Source: Viola odorata (taxonomy: Eukaryota; Streptophyta; Magnoliopsida; Malpighiales; Violaceae). From it: a stretch of DNA of 64,000 nucleotides. Position numbers and translations under genes: made by a program. Every line of letters starts with the position of its first letter. Within the stretch, counting starts at the first letter, position 1. Of the stretch, positions 45,765 through 57,200 are shown one piece after another. A model generated the notes under the pieces. The model saw nothing but the letters and a program-made list of their open reading frames with translations. It was not told the DNA's origin and searched no databases. The stretch is from positions 12,146,564 through 12,210,563 of the forward strand of contig OY829541.1 in NCBI GenBank assembly GCA_963691705.1. Direction: 5' to 3'.

Positions 45765-46692
45765 TAATACGATCTTGGTTCCGATTTGGAGAAGATGGCC
45801 GAAATAGTTGGACGAATGGATCTAGTCCTCTTCGAGAGGTTGATAACACGGATGAAGGGATGAAGGATGGACGAAATATAGATGGAGATGGAGTGATAAG
45901 GCAGCGAAAATTTGGATGAAGGATAGAGATGTATTGATGATAACTTGTATTGAACTTGAATGTTGGAGAAAACCCTCCTTACAACTTGGTAAAACAACCT
46001 TTCTATGAACAACAATCAAGGATCTCTAATCAAGGCCGACCCTCTCACCTCAAGAGTGAACAACCCGGTTGTTTTGACTAGATAAAGGATAGATTGGTTC
46101 TAAGAACGCTAAACCTAAAACTAACCCTAAGCTAAATGGTCTATGAAGAAGATAACATTCAATTCATTTCAAAGACAAGGCATAAAAGAGGCTAAGTCCT
46201 TCTATTTATACCTATTATTTATTACATAGGGAAAACCCCTAAATACCCTTGGACAAAAGGGCCTTGGGAAGCTTGGGCTTGGTGGGCTTGGAGATGGGTC
46301 GTGAGGGCTAAGACGGATGAGCTCATGGGCTAGCTCATGGCTTGCTAGGGATTCGGCGGAGAATCTCATGGGTTGGCTAGCTATCCCATGAGATTGTGCG
46401 CCTAGGGCTAGTTGATGTGGAAAGATAGGTCAAGTGGGCGGTCTTTCGTTGCCAATGCATTTGGGCACAGATGCTCTTACCCTAGTATCAAATGAGCCCA
46501 CGTTAGTATCATCCCACCCCCCTTTGATGAGATTCATCCTCCAATCTAGGTCATGGATAGTGTGAAAAACCAAAATGGGAGATAGAGATTTAAGCACAAG
46601 AACTTCCATTGCTCTCCTTTGCTCCATGTCCCTTTTAACCCATTGGGGAAACGGATCCATGTAGCCATGAAGGGGAGCCCAAGTACGGAAAG
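45765..46692 (-). mobile_element. NE-3: minus-strand NE-family 3' end (LTR 45765-46511)
   Basis: On the minus strand, internal sequence (46692-46512) reads the same end-of-gag-pol stretch as NE-1 (HDLDWRMNLIKGGWDD) and a polypurine tract, then an LTR from 46511 (TGATACTAACG) to 45765 (...GATCGTATTA), 747 bp. The LTR shares 'gaatggatctagtc' blocks with NE-1. ND cuts it at 46693. An open stretch at 46430-46660 on the minus strand is this coding remnant. Confidence 0.7.
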
Positions 46693-47645
46693 TGATACGA
46701 TCTTAGTTGCGTAGGATACGTAACACGTAAATCTAATCGTTGTTCAAAGATGGATTTCGATGCGGAATAATTAACTTGACTCGTGCGAACGTAGACCACG
46801 TCGCCAACTGAATGCTAAGAGCCCTAGTCGATTTCACGTCAAGGTTCTTGTATCAGATTCTTAGGACTAGACTCAACAATTGTGAGAATCACACTAAGAC
46901 AAACGACACAATGATGCAATTCCAAGGATTTCCTTGTATACGACTCAAGTATTGCGGACTCAAGAAGAACAAGTGTTCAACACTTGAACAAGGGGAAAAT
47001 ATTGAAGAACAAGGTTCTGAAATTATCAAATAAAAGCCAACTCAATAATGGAGCTAACGGCTCCTAATAAAAAGTTTACAAGCAAACCCTAATCTGATAA
47101 GATGTAGGAGTTCGAATTAAGGAAAATAACTTAATTAACTAATTAACTAATTAAAGTAAATATAAATATATTTAAATACATTCCAGCAGCCCATGTCAAG
47201 TTCTCCATCATCGGGCCAAGGTTTGGGCCGAAACCTCAAGTCGTATGTTGTCTCACGTACACACTGCGCAACATAATGTAGTCTTGTATAACTTTCAAAC
47301 CACTGGGCCAAATGGGCTGAAACTTGTTCCAAATGAAAGCTAAAATCTTGAAGTTTTCAAAACGTGGTCGATCACACGATTCAGACTTGCACAGCACCAG
47401 CTAGGTTCGGACGAAGTAGCCTGATGCATCTTAGAATCCTTGTCTGCGTAGGACTACTGTCAATGAGAATGTTGGCTTGATCTTTTGGATCCACTCGTCC
47501 AAACATCCTGAAATTTGGACACAATAAACATAACACATAGAGGTTTCCATAAAGCCTTTCTAATCCCTGATCGGACTCCATCTGCTTCAGCATGTCTTGA
47601 CGCTTTTATCCATGTAGTCGCGTGATACATCTTGGGATCGTATCA
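46693..47645 (-). mobile_element. ND 3' LTR
   Basis: TGATACGATC starts the LTR on the minus strand at 47645, right after the polypurine tract; the other end, GATCGTATCA, is at 46693. The first 90 bases at the 46693 side match 50812-50884. The flank left of 46693 is NE-3. Confidence 0.78.
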
Positions 47646-48591
47646 TTCCCTCCCTCTTCGGAAAGATACGTCCTCGAATCTCGCTCCGCATAATCTGCCT
47701 TCGAAAGCTTCACAATTATATGCTCAAAGCATAATCGCCATCTCTCATGATTCCTTAGTCGCCATCTCTTGCGCTTCAAGGGCAAGGCACTTGATGTGCT
47801 TGGATAGGTATGAGGATTCACATCATTCCCTCTCCCTTCAAAATGATCCATCCTCGAATCTGTACCTAGACCTGCAGTACAATACCTTAAGTTAGACTCA
47901 TCAAAATAATCACAAAATGAATTATACCAACCTCTTAAATTCAGTTCGGCAGCGATGCTATTGAACATGTCAACACATTGAACAGGCTCATCGCTCCAAG
48001 AGGTCATGTTTGCTTGGACTTGGGTTATCCTCATTGTCTCGATTTCCTTGCTGCCACTTAAGCTAAACAATACTCTCAAAGGCAACAACATTAAACTGTA
48101 TTGCATCGTATGATCAAATGCATACACATGTTTCATCAACAATTTAGAATTAGCATGCGCACAACGATTATAAGTAGAATAGATAAATGAAATACACTCC
48201 TCCCATGTAAAGGCATACTTACAAACCAGAACATGCCATAAGGAACCTAACTTCCTTTTATCCACATTGTTAGAAACGTTAAACATACAAAATAGTGAGA
48301 TAAATCATCACAATGAGCTCTAGGTACAACTATCTTATCACTTGGCCTAGTACAAACGCCAAACCTCTTGCGTTTTCGCAAGTACTCCTTAAAGGCGTAT
48401 GACTTAGCCTTCATCCTTAGCATACGACCATCATCAATCAATTTATTTTTAGAATGATTTAAATCAATGATGTCCACATACTTACACAAATCAGACCTAA
48501 GGACAAAACGACGCATTTTACCTTCTCGGTTAGGGTTAACCGAGCTAGTCTCCATGGATGCGCAAGTCCTTTTTCCTCCTTTCAGCTCCAA
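47606..48591 (-). pseudogene. ND 3' coding remnants
   Basis: Two overlapping open stretches on the minus strand (48591-48247 and 48286-47606). The first is basic (REGKMRRFVLRSDLCKYVD). The second ends with two variants of the gypsy C-terminal motif: DSRMDHFEGRGNDV and DSRTYLSEEGGNDT, the second formed by the polypurine tract. Two end motifs in a row suggest a local duplication or a fusion of two 3' ends. I recognise no domain in between. Confidence 0.45.
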
Positions 48592-48597
48592 TGTGTT

Positions 48598-50220
48598 TTA
48601 CTCCATTGCTGCAAATAATTCATTCTTTCCCTGCACATGAGAACACACAACACTAGAAGAGAAAATGAAAGTGTTAGTGTTGGTAAAATCTAGGCGCAAT
48701 GGATCATGCGACATGCATAAGCGCTTGTACTTGAAATAAGCTCCCTCAAATCCTGTGAACTGAGACACATAATCATCATGAAAATCACCAATGGAAGAAT
48801 GAATATAAGGTGCAAATATAGGTGACAATTCAAGTGATTTAGAGCTAGGAAAAGAAAATTGCACGTTACCTTGGCAGCTAGGATTAACCGATCTGATCAC
48901 ACACTTTGTGTGGTGCACAATCCTCCGAATTAGCGATTGGTTAGGGGTCATCTTCTCTGGAAATATATCTTTAATTACCTGCACAAGAGAAGAAACTCCA
49001 AAAGTAAAAGGTTCAAACAAATCAGGGTTAGAGAGGTGAAAGCGCAAAGGCCAAAAAATTGTTTTTGAAGGGCTTGCGCCAAAATGAATTTTGCACATAT
49101 ATAATGCATTCCTCACTTCTCTCCCTTTGGCATATACACTCAATTTCTTTTTATTTGCCTCTCCTTTTGATCTCTCAATGCCACTCTCAACATGCTTACT
49201 TTTTTCATGCGAATATTCTCTCACACACTCAATTTCACTCTTTCCATGCTCGATCTTTTCATGGAGGATGTTTTTCTCACTATCCCTCTTCCCATGCTCT
49301 ATCTTTTCATGGGAGATGTTCTGCTCACAATTTCCCTCTTTCTTTTCGACTCTCAATCCTTCTTTTTCCCTCTCAATCTGTTTGGTAACCTCATACTTAG
49401 CGTAGGACTTAACAAGTCTTTGTTGATGCTCAAAGGCTTCGGTTGGGGTCAAAAGAGCTAAGGTGAATTTCTTCCCATCTTTCACCAACTTGTAACCATT
49501 GTTCCTCCCATGATTCACTGCTCTATCAAGCTGCCACGGTCTTCCAAGTAATACGTGACTCGCTTGCATTGGGACGACATCACAAAGGATCTCATCCTTG
49601 TATTTTCCTATGGAACTCACTAAGACTTGCTTAGTCACTTTTATTTCGTTCCCATCTACCATCCATTGCAAAAGATACGGCTTCAGATGCATTGACATGG
49701 GAAGGTTCAACTTGTGCACTACTAAAGTGCTCACATAATTCGCGCAACTCTCCTTATCAATAGTCAACACACATCCCCATTCTGCAACGTTGCAAATAGT
49801 GTGGAATAAGTTCTCTCGTGGCTCCTTCTCATTCACTTTTGTCTTTATTTTTACACACAAAGCATGCTCAATACAAAGTATTTTAGCATGTTCATGCTCT
49901 TCGAAACATGGTGGGTAAGGTGTTTGGCGCTCGGTTGTTGTGCGCACAAAGGGCTCACACTTAGGGTTTGCGTAGCGCACAAAGGGCCCGCCATCAGGTG
50001 GCTCCTCGACCTTGTCTCTTAATCTGACTTTGGCCTCAAGTGCCCCAAGCCTAGTAGGCTCTGCTCTCTCCCTAGGATTCGGGTTTGGTGGTACAAGGGC
50101 CGCCAGCCTTGCGGCTACTTCAGCATTTGTAGTCGCTTGCCTTTCATTCCTCACTCTTATTTGTTCGGTGAGAGCCATGAGCATGGCCACCACATCCTGC
50201 TGTCCTCCTTCTTGAGCCAT
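48598..50220 (-). CDS. ND gag/protease-like protein, 540 codons
   Basis: ATG 50220 on the minus strand, intact over 540 codons. Residues 1-70 form a helical Ala/Arg-rich gag-like N-terminus. Residues about 148-245 resemble a retropepsin as found in Ty3/gypsy polyproteins (IDKESCANYVSTLVVHKL, LQWMVDGNEIKVTKQVLV, DVVPMQASHVLLGRPWQLDR). The catalytic triplet is altered: where such proteins have D-S/T/G-G, this has Asp165-Lys-Glu, so it is probably not an active protease. The zinc knuckle and most of gag are missing. Residues about 275-370 are highly charged with repeats of HEKIEHGK. The last 170 residues are unassigned and run to a stop at 48598. RT and integrase are absent. A long open frame without pol is notable for a dead element. 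Confidence 0.6.
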   Translation of the reverse strand: MAQEGGQQDVVAMLMALTEQIRVRNERQATTNAEVAARLAALVPPNPNPRERAEPTRLGALEAKVRLRDKVEEPPDGGPFVRYANPKCEPFVRTTTERQTPYPPCFEEHEHAKILCIEHALCVKIKTKVNEKEPRENLFHTICNVAEWGCVLTIDKESCANYVSTLVVHKLNLPMSMHLKPYLLQWMVDGNEIKVTKQVLVSSIGKYKDEILCDVVPMQASHVLLGRPWQLDRAVNHGRNNGYKLVKDGKKFTLALLTPTEAFEHQQRLVKSYAKYEVTKQIEREKEGLRVEKKEGNCEQNISHEKIEHGKRDSEKNILHEKIEHGKSEIECVREYSHEKSKHVESGIERSKGEANKKKLSVYAKGREVRNALYMCKIHFGASPSKTIFWPLRFHLSNPDLFEPFTFGVSSLVQVIKDIFPEKMTPNQSLIRRIVHHTKCVIRSVNPSCQGNVQFSFPSSKSLELSPIFAPYIHSSIGDFHDDYVSQFTGFEGAYFKYKRLCMSHDPLRLDFTNTNTFIFSSSVVCSHVQGKNELFAAME

Positions 50221-50789
50221 CTAAAATTTTCCTGAAAGTCACAACACAAAAAAGAAGCGTAAAATTGCTCTTATCCTAGCACTCCCTCACGTGTTTACTC
50301 TCGTGTTTAAAACTCTCTATAATGCACTCCCAAGTTCACTCAAAATACCTGCAATTGTTCAAGTGTTAGTGAGACTCAAGAGTTCAAGAATAGGCTTCCA
50401 AGAAGACTCTCAAAGAAAACTAGCTTCAAAACAATTGTTGACACTTGGTATTTGATTAATTGCAAGAACAACCAATTAAACAAATAACAAGTAGAGCAGA
50501 AGGCAATTTTAAGGAATCAAAGAAAGCTCAAATTGACTCAAAAGGACTCAAACAATTCCAACTTTCAGTTCTGATTTTAATTATGCAATTGCACCTTCAA
50601 CTTCAATTTGCTTTTTTTTCTTTTGATATGCTTCAAACAGTTCAATTCTTTTTGCGTTTGATAGAGAACAACTTTCTTTTGATGTTGCTGTTTTTCTTTT
50701 TCTTTTCTTTTATCTTTTTTTTTGGTTTTTGACTCTTTTGTTGACAAAAAACACAATTTAGTAAATCGGGTGCAGCAGTTGTTTTGAAC
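50221..50789. other. ND leader and primer region
   Basis: Non-coding on the minus strand between LTR and ORF. It has a T-rich stretch (50600-50740, plus strand). I see no clear TGG-type primer site next to the LTR end at 50790 (GTTCAAAACAAC on the minus strand). Confidence 0.5.
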
Positions 50790-50884
50790 TGATACGATCC
50801 TAGTTGCGTAGTGATACGATCCTAGTTGCTTAAAGGATGCGTAGCACCAAATCTGATCATTGTTCAAAGAAGGATTTCATTGCG
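50790..50884 (-). mobile_element. ND 5' LTR fragment, cut by TatA-2
   Basis: TGATACGATCCTAGTTGC occurs twice, at 50790 and 50812, a 22-bp tandem duplication at the LTR edge. The rest matches 46693-46780 and is broken at 50885 by the TatA-2 LTR. The last five bases, TTGCG (50880-50884), are the expected target duplication of TatA-2. Confidence 0.75.
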
Positions 50885-51386
50885 TGATAACAATCAAGAC
50901 AACCCTAACGGCACTACTGCATTTGAGGCTCCGGCCGGGACGGATTCCTATAAGTCCCGTAGTATATCTTCATATCACCCAGGGATCAGCAAAGGATTCC
51001 TAGGATGGTCGACATCAGCGGAGGGGGGACTCACGCGTCTCTATGCGCACGGCACCATCCCATCCTAGGGAATCACGAGGTTATCGCTCCCGGCAGCCTC
51101 ATTAGATATCGCTCATGACGTCACCTACTGGCATCGCTCGTGACGTCATCACCAGACATCGCCTGGACTGTTATCGCCAGGTATCGTCATCGAGGCCTAT
51201 AAATATCCTCACTTTTTAAACAGAAGGTAAGATCAAGATCACCCAGCAGAACCTCTTGTTACTTTGTACCCCTGAACTGACTTAGGCATCGGAGTGTCTA
51301 CGTCGGAGCCCCCCCTCCGGCGCTTTGCAGGTACATCCGACGCCGATTGCCGCCGTTCCGATCATACACAACCTCGAATCTTATCA
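50885..51386 (+). mobile_element. TatA-2 5' LTR (502 bp)
   Basis: TGATAACAAT (50885) to TTATCA (51386), with 6-bp inverted ends. TATAAATA at 51198-51205 is the likely TATA box, 31 bp before a purine-rich stretch. It contains repeated 'atcgctcatgacgtcacc'-type units (51105-51160). The flank TTGCG lies at 50880-50884. Confidence 0.85.
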
Positions 51387-51388
51387 AA

Positions 51389-51406
51389 TGGTGCTTTCAT
51401 TGAGAG
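51389..51406 (+). promoter_or_regulatory. Primer binding site of TatA-2
   Basis: TGGTGCTTTCATTGAGAG, two bases after the LTR; identical to TatA-1. Confidence 0.75.
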
Positions 51407-51471
51407 CTTTGGTATATTAAGTGAGCGTCCTTAATAGCCAAGCTCCGTTTAGTCAGGAGATTGGAACGGTC

Positions 51472-54280
51472 ATGACCGCAGGATCGGAGCCGATCCGATC
51501 ATCATCCTCTAATATCCCTTTCTCAATCCGCAGACAGTTATTCCCTTTTTGCTACGGCTGATCTCTCTATGACGTCGCAACCAATTATTTCGGGATCTCT
51601 GGACCTCTCGGTCGGAATCGCAGGAGGACGTGTCTCCTCGTAAACGGTCATTTTGTCATCTCAGATAGCGGGATCTGACTTCTCCACTCCTCTTTCGGGG
51701 GGATCTGTGCTCAACCATGAACATCCTTTTGCAATGAAAATAGCGGCCCTTCGTTCTCGGCTGGAATATTTGACTGAAATGGCCGCAAGAATCACGCCTG
51801 GTGCTTCTGGATCTAGTCTCCCTCCCCGCGTCATGTTCACACCATCTATTGTCGCTGATCGACCTTTATCACCGTTGTTTCTAGAAAACCTCCAGATGCC
51901 TTTGTCCGCGGGAGATCCCCCGGTTAGTGTTGTGCAGTTCACTCAAGGAAGAGTAGAGGCTTACGTACCACAGATGCCGCAAGGTCTCCTCCCACAAGGA
52001 GATAGGCAACTTGAGGGGGTTAGGAACCGGTGGGACGGACGGAGGAAAGGAGCCAACAGGAGTTTGTCTCCCGAGTACAGTGAAAGATCCAGTAGTCGAA
52101 GGTATCGAAGTCGTTCGCCTAGGAGTCGCAGTCGATCTCCTAGGCGACATCTTACGCCAGAACTACGAAATAGGAGGCGTCAGGCTGAAATGTCTCCTCC
52201 GCGTCAGGCGCGTGAAATTCTTAATGATACATCGGGCAACCCATTTAGCCGTCATATAAGGCGTCACAGGGTCAGTCGACGCGCGAAGCTTCCCACTAAT
52301 ACTTATGATGGCACCAAGGATCCCATCTCGCATATCAATAAAGTGAAGGATTTTGTTCAGTTTCAGACCCACAGTGATGCGGCGTTGTGCCAAATATTTG
52401 TTATGACACTATCGGGTGTTGTGCGTCTCTGGTTTGAGGGTCTCCCTGGTGGATCCATTAGTAATTTCTCACAGTTAGAATCTAAATTCCGGAGCAGATT
52501 TAGTATAGCAATTCCAATCAGGAAATCTGCCGCCGCGTTATTTGACATACAACGAATGCCTCAAGAAACCTTAAAGGAATTTCTCAGTCGCTTCGATTTG
52601 GAAATGTCCTTAACGCCGGGCGTTACTATTGATTTTGCTATAGAAGCCCTGAAAAGGAACTGCCACTACGGAAAGCTGAAAGACGCGCTCATGGTGGACC
52701 CTCCACTGACTTTAGACGCGTTGAGACTTAAAGCTCATAATTATGCGAAAATGGAAGAAGAAGAAAACAGAGATAGGACGTATAACGTGCCGCATGGGAC
52801 ATCTCAAATTACCGCTACTCTCGCAAAGCCCTTTCTTGACGATCATTTTATCGACGATTACGCCAGGCGGAAGGATCATATCCCCAAAGCCTCCAATATA
52901 TAAAAGGGTCATCCTTCGAAGGGAAAGACCGGTGGTTCCCCCACTCGACGTCAAGGGGATTCTTATAAAAATCGGACATACAACCCAGAATTTCCTTCCC
53001 TTAATGTACCAAGGGCAGATATTTTAGCGATAGCGGAGCAGCGAAATCTTCCCATCCGCTACCCTGCGCCTACGAAACCAGGAGTGCTTCTAGGGAGAAG
53101 GGAAAATGCTTATTGTAAATTCCACAAAGCCAGGGGACATTCCACAGAAGCGTGCAGAGAATTAAAATCGGCGATAGAATGACTGGTGGAAGAAGGGTAT
53201 TTAGGAGAATTTGCCACCCAAATAAGAGAAGATGCCAGAAATAATCCTATGAAAAGGACGGTGGATGAACGACCAGTTCCCCCTCGCGTTCCGCAGAAGG
53301 ATAATGCCTCCGGAGGAAAAGATAGAGAAACTCTTATGGTAGACGACGAGTACATCCCTATGATTAACATTATCGCAGGAGGAACCCCTTATATGGACGA
53401 ATCGGAGCAACCGACAGCCGCGAAAGGAGAAAAACGCACACGGGATGGCACGATAAAAAAAGGAGGCGCAATAGGCATTTTGGATAGAATGATATTATCC
53501 TTTTCCGAAGAAGACGAGAAAGGCGTTGTCTATCCGCACAATGATGCATTGGTGGTTACGCCCGTCATCGCCAGTCATGGAATCAGAAGAACCCTTGTTG
53601 ATAACGGGAGCGCGGTGAACCTCTTTTCGCTGGAAGCGTACAATCTCATGAAACGCCCTGACAACGAGCTAACGCCTAGCAAACGGCCTATAGTCGGCGT
53701 TGATGGGGTTCCAATCCCTGTTACGGGGGTAATTACTTTGCCCATATATTTCCGAGAAGACACCTATAAACGATCAGAGAACTTGTTGTTCCTTGTCGTG
53801 GATTTAAATTTGCCCTACAATGTCGTACTCGGGCGACCTTTTCTCAACCGCTTCGGATCGGTGATATCTCAGAAGCATCTAAAAATGAAATACCCCTCCT
53901 GGGATGGGGTAGTATCCATAAAGGGCGACCAAAAGCTGGCGGCGGAATGCTACTCGCTCATGACTCAAAGGAGCTGCGATAGGTATGTGTGTATAGCAGC
54001 GGACCCCTACGAGCAGGGTGATGAGAAGCGCGCTCAACCTCTGGATAAAATGGTACCCGTTCCAGTAATCGGCATAAAGGAAGCAAGCTTCCTAATCAGC
54101 GAAAAACTCAGCCCAGCGGAAAACCTTCAACTGGCCCGGCTACTGAACAAATGTCAAGGAGATTTCGCGTGGAAACCCGCAGACATGCCAGGTATATCGC
54201 GCGAAATAGCTGAGCATCGGTTCAACAAAAGCGGCGCGCATTCTCTAGTGAAAAGGCGTCGGCTGTGGACAAAGAGGTAA
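51472..54280 (+). pseudogene. gag-pro: TatA-2 gag and protease
   Basis: ATG 51472 (MTAGSEPIRSSSSN) aligns with the TatA-1 start. A frameshift near 51543 and a TAA near 51643 break the N-terminus; the frame is open from 51653 to 52900. It has an Arg/Ser-rich domain (SRRYRSRSPRSRSRSPRR, about 52095-52148), then the gag core (DPISHINKVKDFVQF, LWFEGLPGGSI, MSLTPGVTIDFA). Stops follow at 52901-52903 and 53180-53182 (TGA where TatA-1 has an Arg codon). The knuckle-like CKFHKARGHSTEAC lies between them. The protease active site reads LVDNGSAVNLF: Ser changed to Asn (53603-53605), so it is dead. The frame ends at 54280 after a frameshift; pol starts in another frame. Confidence 0.82.
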
Positions 54281-57200
54281 CAAAGCTTCTTGACGCAGGG
54301 TTCATCCACGAAGTTCAATATCCCACCTGGTTAGGGAACCCTGTCCTTGTTCCTAAGCCCAATGGGGATTGGCACATGTGCATCGACTTCACCGATTTGA
54401 ATGATGCCTGCCCTAAGGATTGCTACCCGCTCCCTCGTATAGATCAGTTAGTTGATCAGACCACCGGGTACGCTTATTTAAGTTCACTGGACGCCAACTC
54501 TGGATACCATCAGATCCCCATGGCCCGGGAAGATGAAGAAAAGACTGCGTTTCTCACTCCAAAGGCCACGTACTGTTATACGGCGATGCCGTTTGGGCTG
54601 AAGAACGCTGGGGCGACGTTCCAACGTATGGCAAACAGGATATTCGAAGAACAAATAGGGAGGAATGTGGAAGCATACGTTGACGATATATTGGTAAAGA
54701 GCGCGAACTTTCAATATCACCTACGGGACTTAAAGGAAGTCTTTGACGTAATGAAAAAGTATCGCATGAAGTTAAACCCCCGAAAATGCATGTTCGCATT
54801 TCAGACGGGAAAATTCTTGGGCTACGTGGTCAGCCAAAAAGGTATCCAGCCTAACCCTTCAAAGGTTAAGGCCATACAAGATATGATATCGCCAAGAACC
54901 ATTAAAGAGGTGCAAAGACTAACGAGGCAAGTTATCGCCCTCGGGCGATTCATTTCCAAGCAAGGAGAGAAGTGTCTTCCTTTTTTCAAAGTCATACGTA
55001 AGAAAGCCTCATTCGGGTGGACCCCGGAATGTGAGGAGGCATTTATCGGCCTGAAGGATTACCTATCGTCTGACCTACTGTTGACGAGACCCGAGGCGGG
55101 TGATACCTTATATTTGTATCTTGGCGCTGCGGACGAAGTGGTCAGTGCCGTCCTCGTTCGCGACGATAACCACTCTCATCGCCCGGTCTATTTCGTGAGT
55201 CACGTTCTGAAGGATGCGGAGTTGCGATACGCCCGAATTGAAAAAATAGCGTTCGCTCTTATTCAAGCTACCCGCAAAATGGACCGATATTTCCAGTCCT
55301 ATTCCGTTATCGTGCTTACAGACCAACCTCTGAAAAGAATATTTTGAAAGACTGAATCTTCAGGAAGAATGTTGATTTGGGTGCTTGAACTAGAACAGTA
55401 TGGATTGAGGTATCAGTCTCGACCGTCCGTAAAGGCTCAGATCCGGGTTGATTTCATAGCGGAATGTACCTTTATAGAGGATCCTTTGGCCAGCATACCT
55501 GAAGCGGAATGGGGCGATATGGATCTCCCATTTCTGGAAACCTATACGAACCTTTGGATCATCCATGTGGATGGGGCCAAAAACCAAGAGCTGGCGGGAG
55601 CTGGAATCTTCATAAATGGGCCGCACGACATGAAAATACGATACGCCATTCGAATCCTACAGCCGTTATCTAACAACGTGGCATAGTACGAAGCGTTGTT
55701 AGCCGGGCTCAGAATAGGGAAAGGACTTTCTTCTAAAAGGAGGCACGATACTGGAAGAACAGGAGACCTGCGTCTAAAGATCTATGGTGATTCCAAGTTG
55801 ATAATTGACCAGGTCTTGGGGCACTCTCAGGCCCGGGAACCCATCATGATTCAATATCTCGCCAAAGTAAAGCGAGAATTATTGGAGATAAAGAAAGAGG
55901 GCATGCAAGTCAGCTTCGAGCATGTTCCCAAGGAGGAAAACGCTGAAGCTGACAATCTAGCCAAATTGGCCGCAAATCCAGAAGCGTCCATACCCAAAGG
56001 CGTATATTATCGTGAGCTATCGGTACCATCCTTCATGGAAGAGCAAGCCTCTTTATGTGTGGAAGAGCGTGAGAGCGACTGGCGAATTCCCGTAATCAAA
56101 TACTTGAAACATGAGGAACTGCCCGAGGACACCGTTGAAAAGAAGAAGGTGCTGAAATAGGTAGCTCGCTGTACGTACTATGACGGGGATTTGATTCGGA
56201 GATGTTTTTCTCATCCAGCCGCCAAATGTATATCTGAGCAAGAGGGTCTTCACACCTTGCGCGAAATCCATGAAGGGGTATGTGGTATGCACGTATCAGG
56301 TGGCACCCTGGTGGCACAAGTCTTCAGATCCGGATTCTACTGGCCCACCATCCGGAGAGATTGCCACAACTATGTGCAAACTTGCCCTAAGTGCCAGGAG
56401 TTTGCCAAAATTCCTCGGCGACCTGCTGCTGAAATATCTGAAATTATCGCCCCTTGTCCTTTTGCTAAATGGGGGATCGATATCCTAGGCCCATTCCCAA
56501 AGGCAAGGTCCCAACTGAAGTTTGTGATAGTGGCGGTAGACTATTTCACTAAGTGGGCGGAAGCTGAAGCGGTCGCCGCAATCACGACAGAAAAAACTTG
56601 GCGTTTCTTCAAATATCAAGTTATCATGAGGTTTGGCGTACCTCGCATCCTTGTCAGCGATAACGGAACGCAGTTCACCAGCCAATTCTTCAAAGACCAG
56701 TGCTCAGAATTCGGGATCGAGCAACGATTTTCCTCCGTGGCTCATCCGCAAACTAATGGACAGGCGAAAGTAACCAATCGGAGTATCCTCAGCGATATCA
56801 AGAAAAACTTAGAAGGGTCTAAAAAGAAGTGGGCTGATGAGCTGCCATACGTGATGTGGGCGTATCGCATGACTGTTAAAACTAGCACCGGAGAAACACC
56901 CTTCGCGTTGGCCTTCGGAACCGAAGCTGTTACACCGGTGGAAATTGGAACCATGAGCCTACGGGTGGCTCACTTTCGAGAGGAACTGAATGAGGAAAGG
57001 TTACGAGCTAACCTGGACGCGTTACCAGAAGTCCGAGAAGAAATCCTTCTGAAAATGCAACACTACAAACAAAAGATGGCCCGTTATCATAACAGGCGTG
57101 TCAAAGAGCGGTTGCTGAAAGCCGGTGACCTGGTGCTCAGAGACAAGCGAGTGGCAGGCCAACGTATGGGAAAACTCAGTCCTAACTGGGATGGACCATA

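Larger units (their letters stand above)
46693..50884 (-). mobile_element. ND: non-autonomous minus-strand LTR element with gag/protease-like ORF
   Basis: The 3' LTR spans 46693-47645 (953 bp; 10-bp inverted ends TGATACGATC/GATCGTATCA). It is preceded on the minus strand by the polypurine tract GAAGAGGGAGGGAA, and the internal region runs 47646-50789. The 5' LTR survives only as its 3' end, 50790-50884, because TatA-2 is inserted there. There is no RT or integrase. Coding remains are at 47606-50220. Confidence 0.78.

Noticed and set aside
49059..49461. Phe/Ser/Leu-rich plus-strand ORFs resembling membrane proteins
   Set aside because: They are the complement of the charged HEKIEHGK repeats of the ND ORF.
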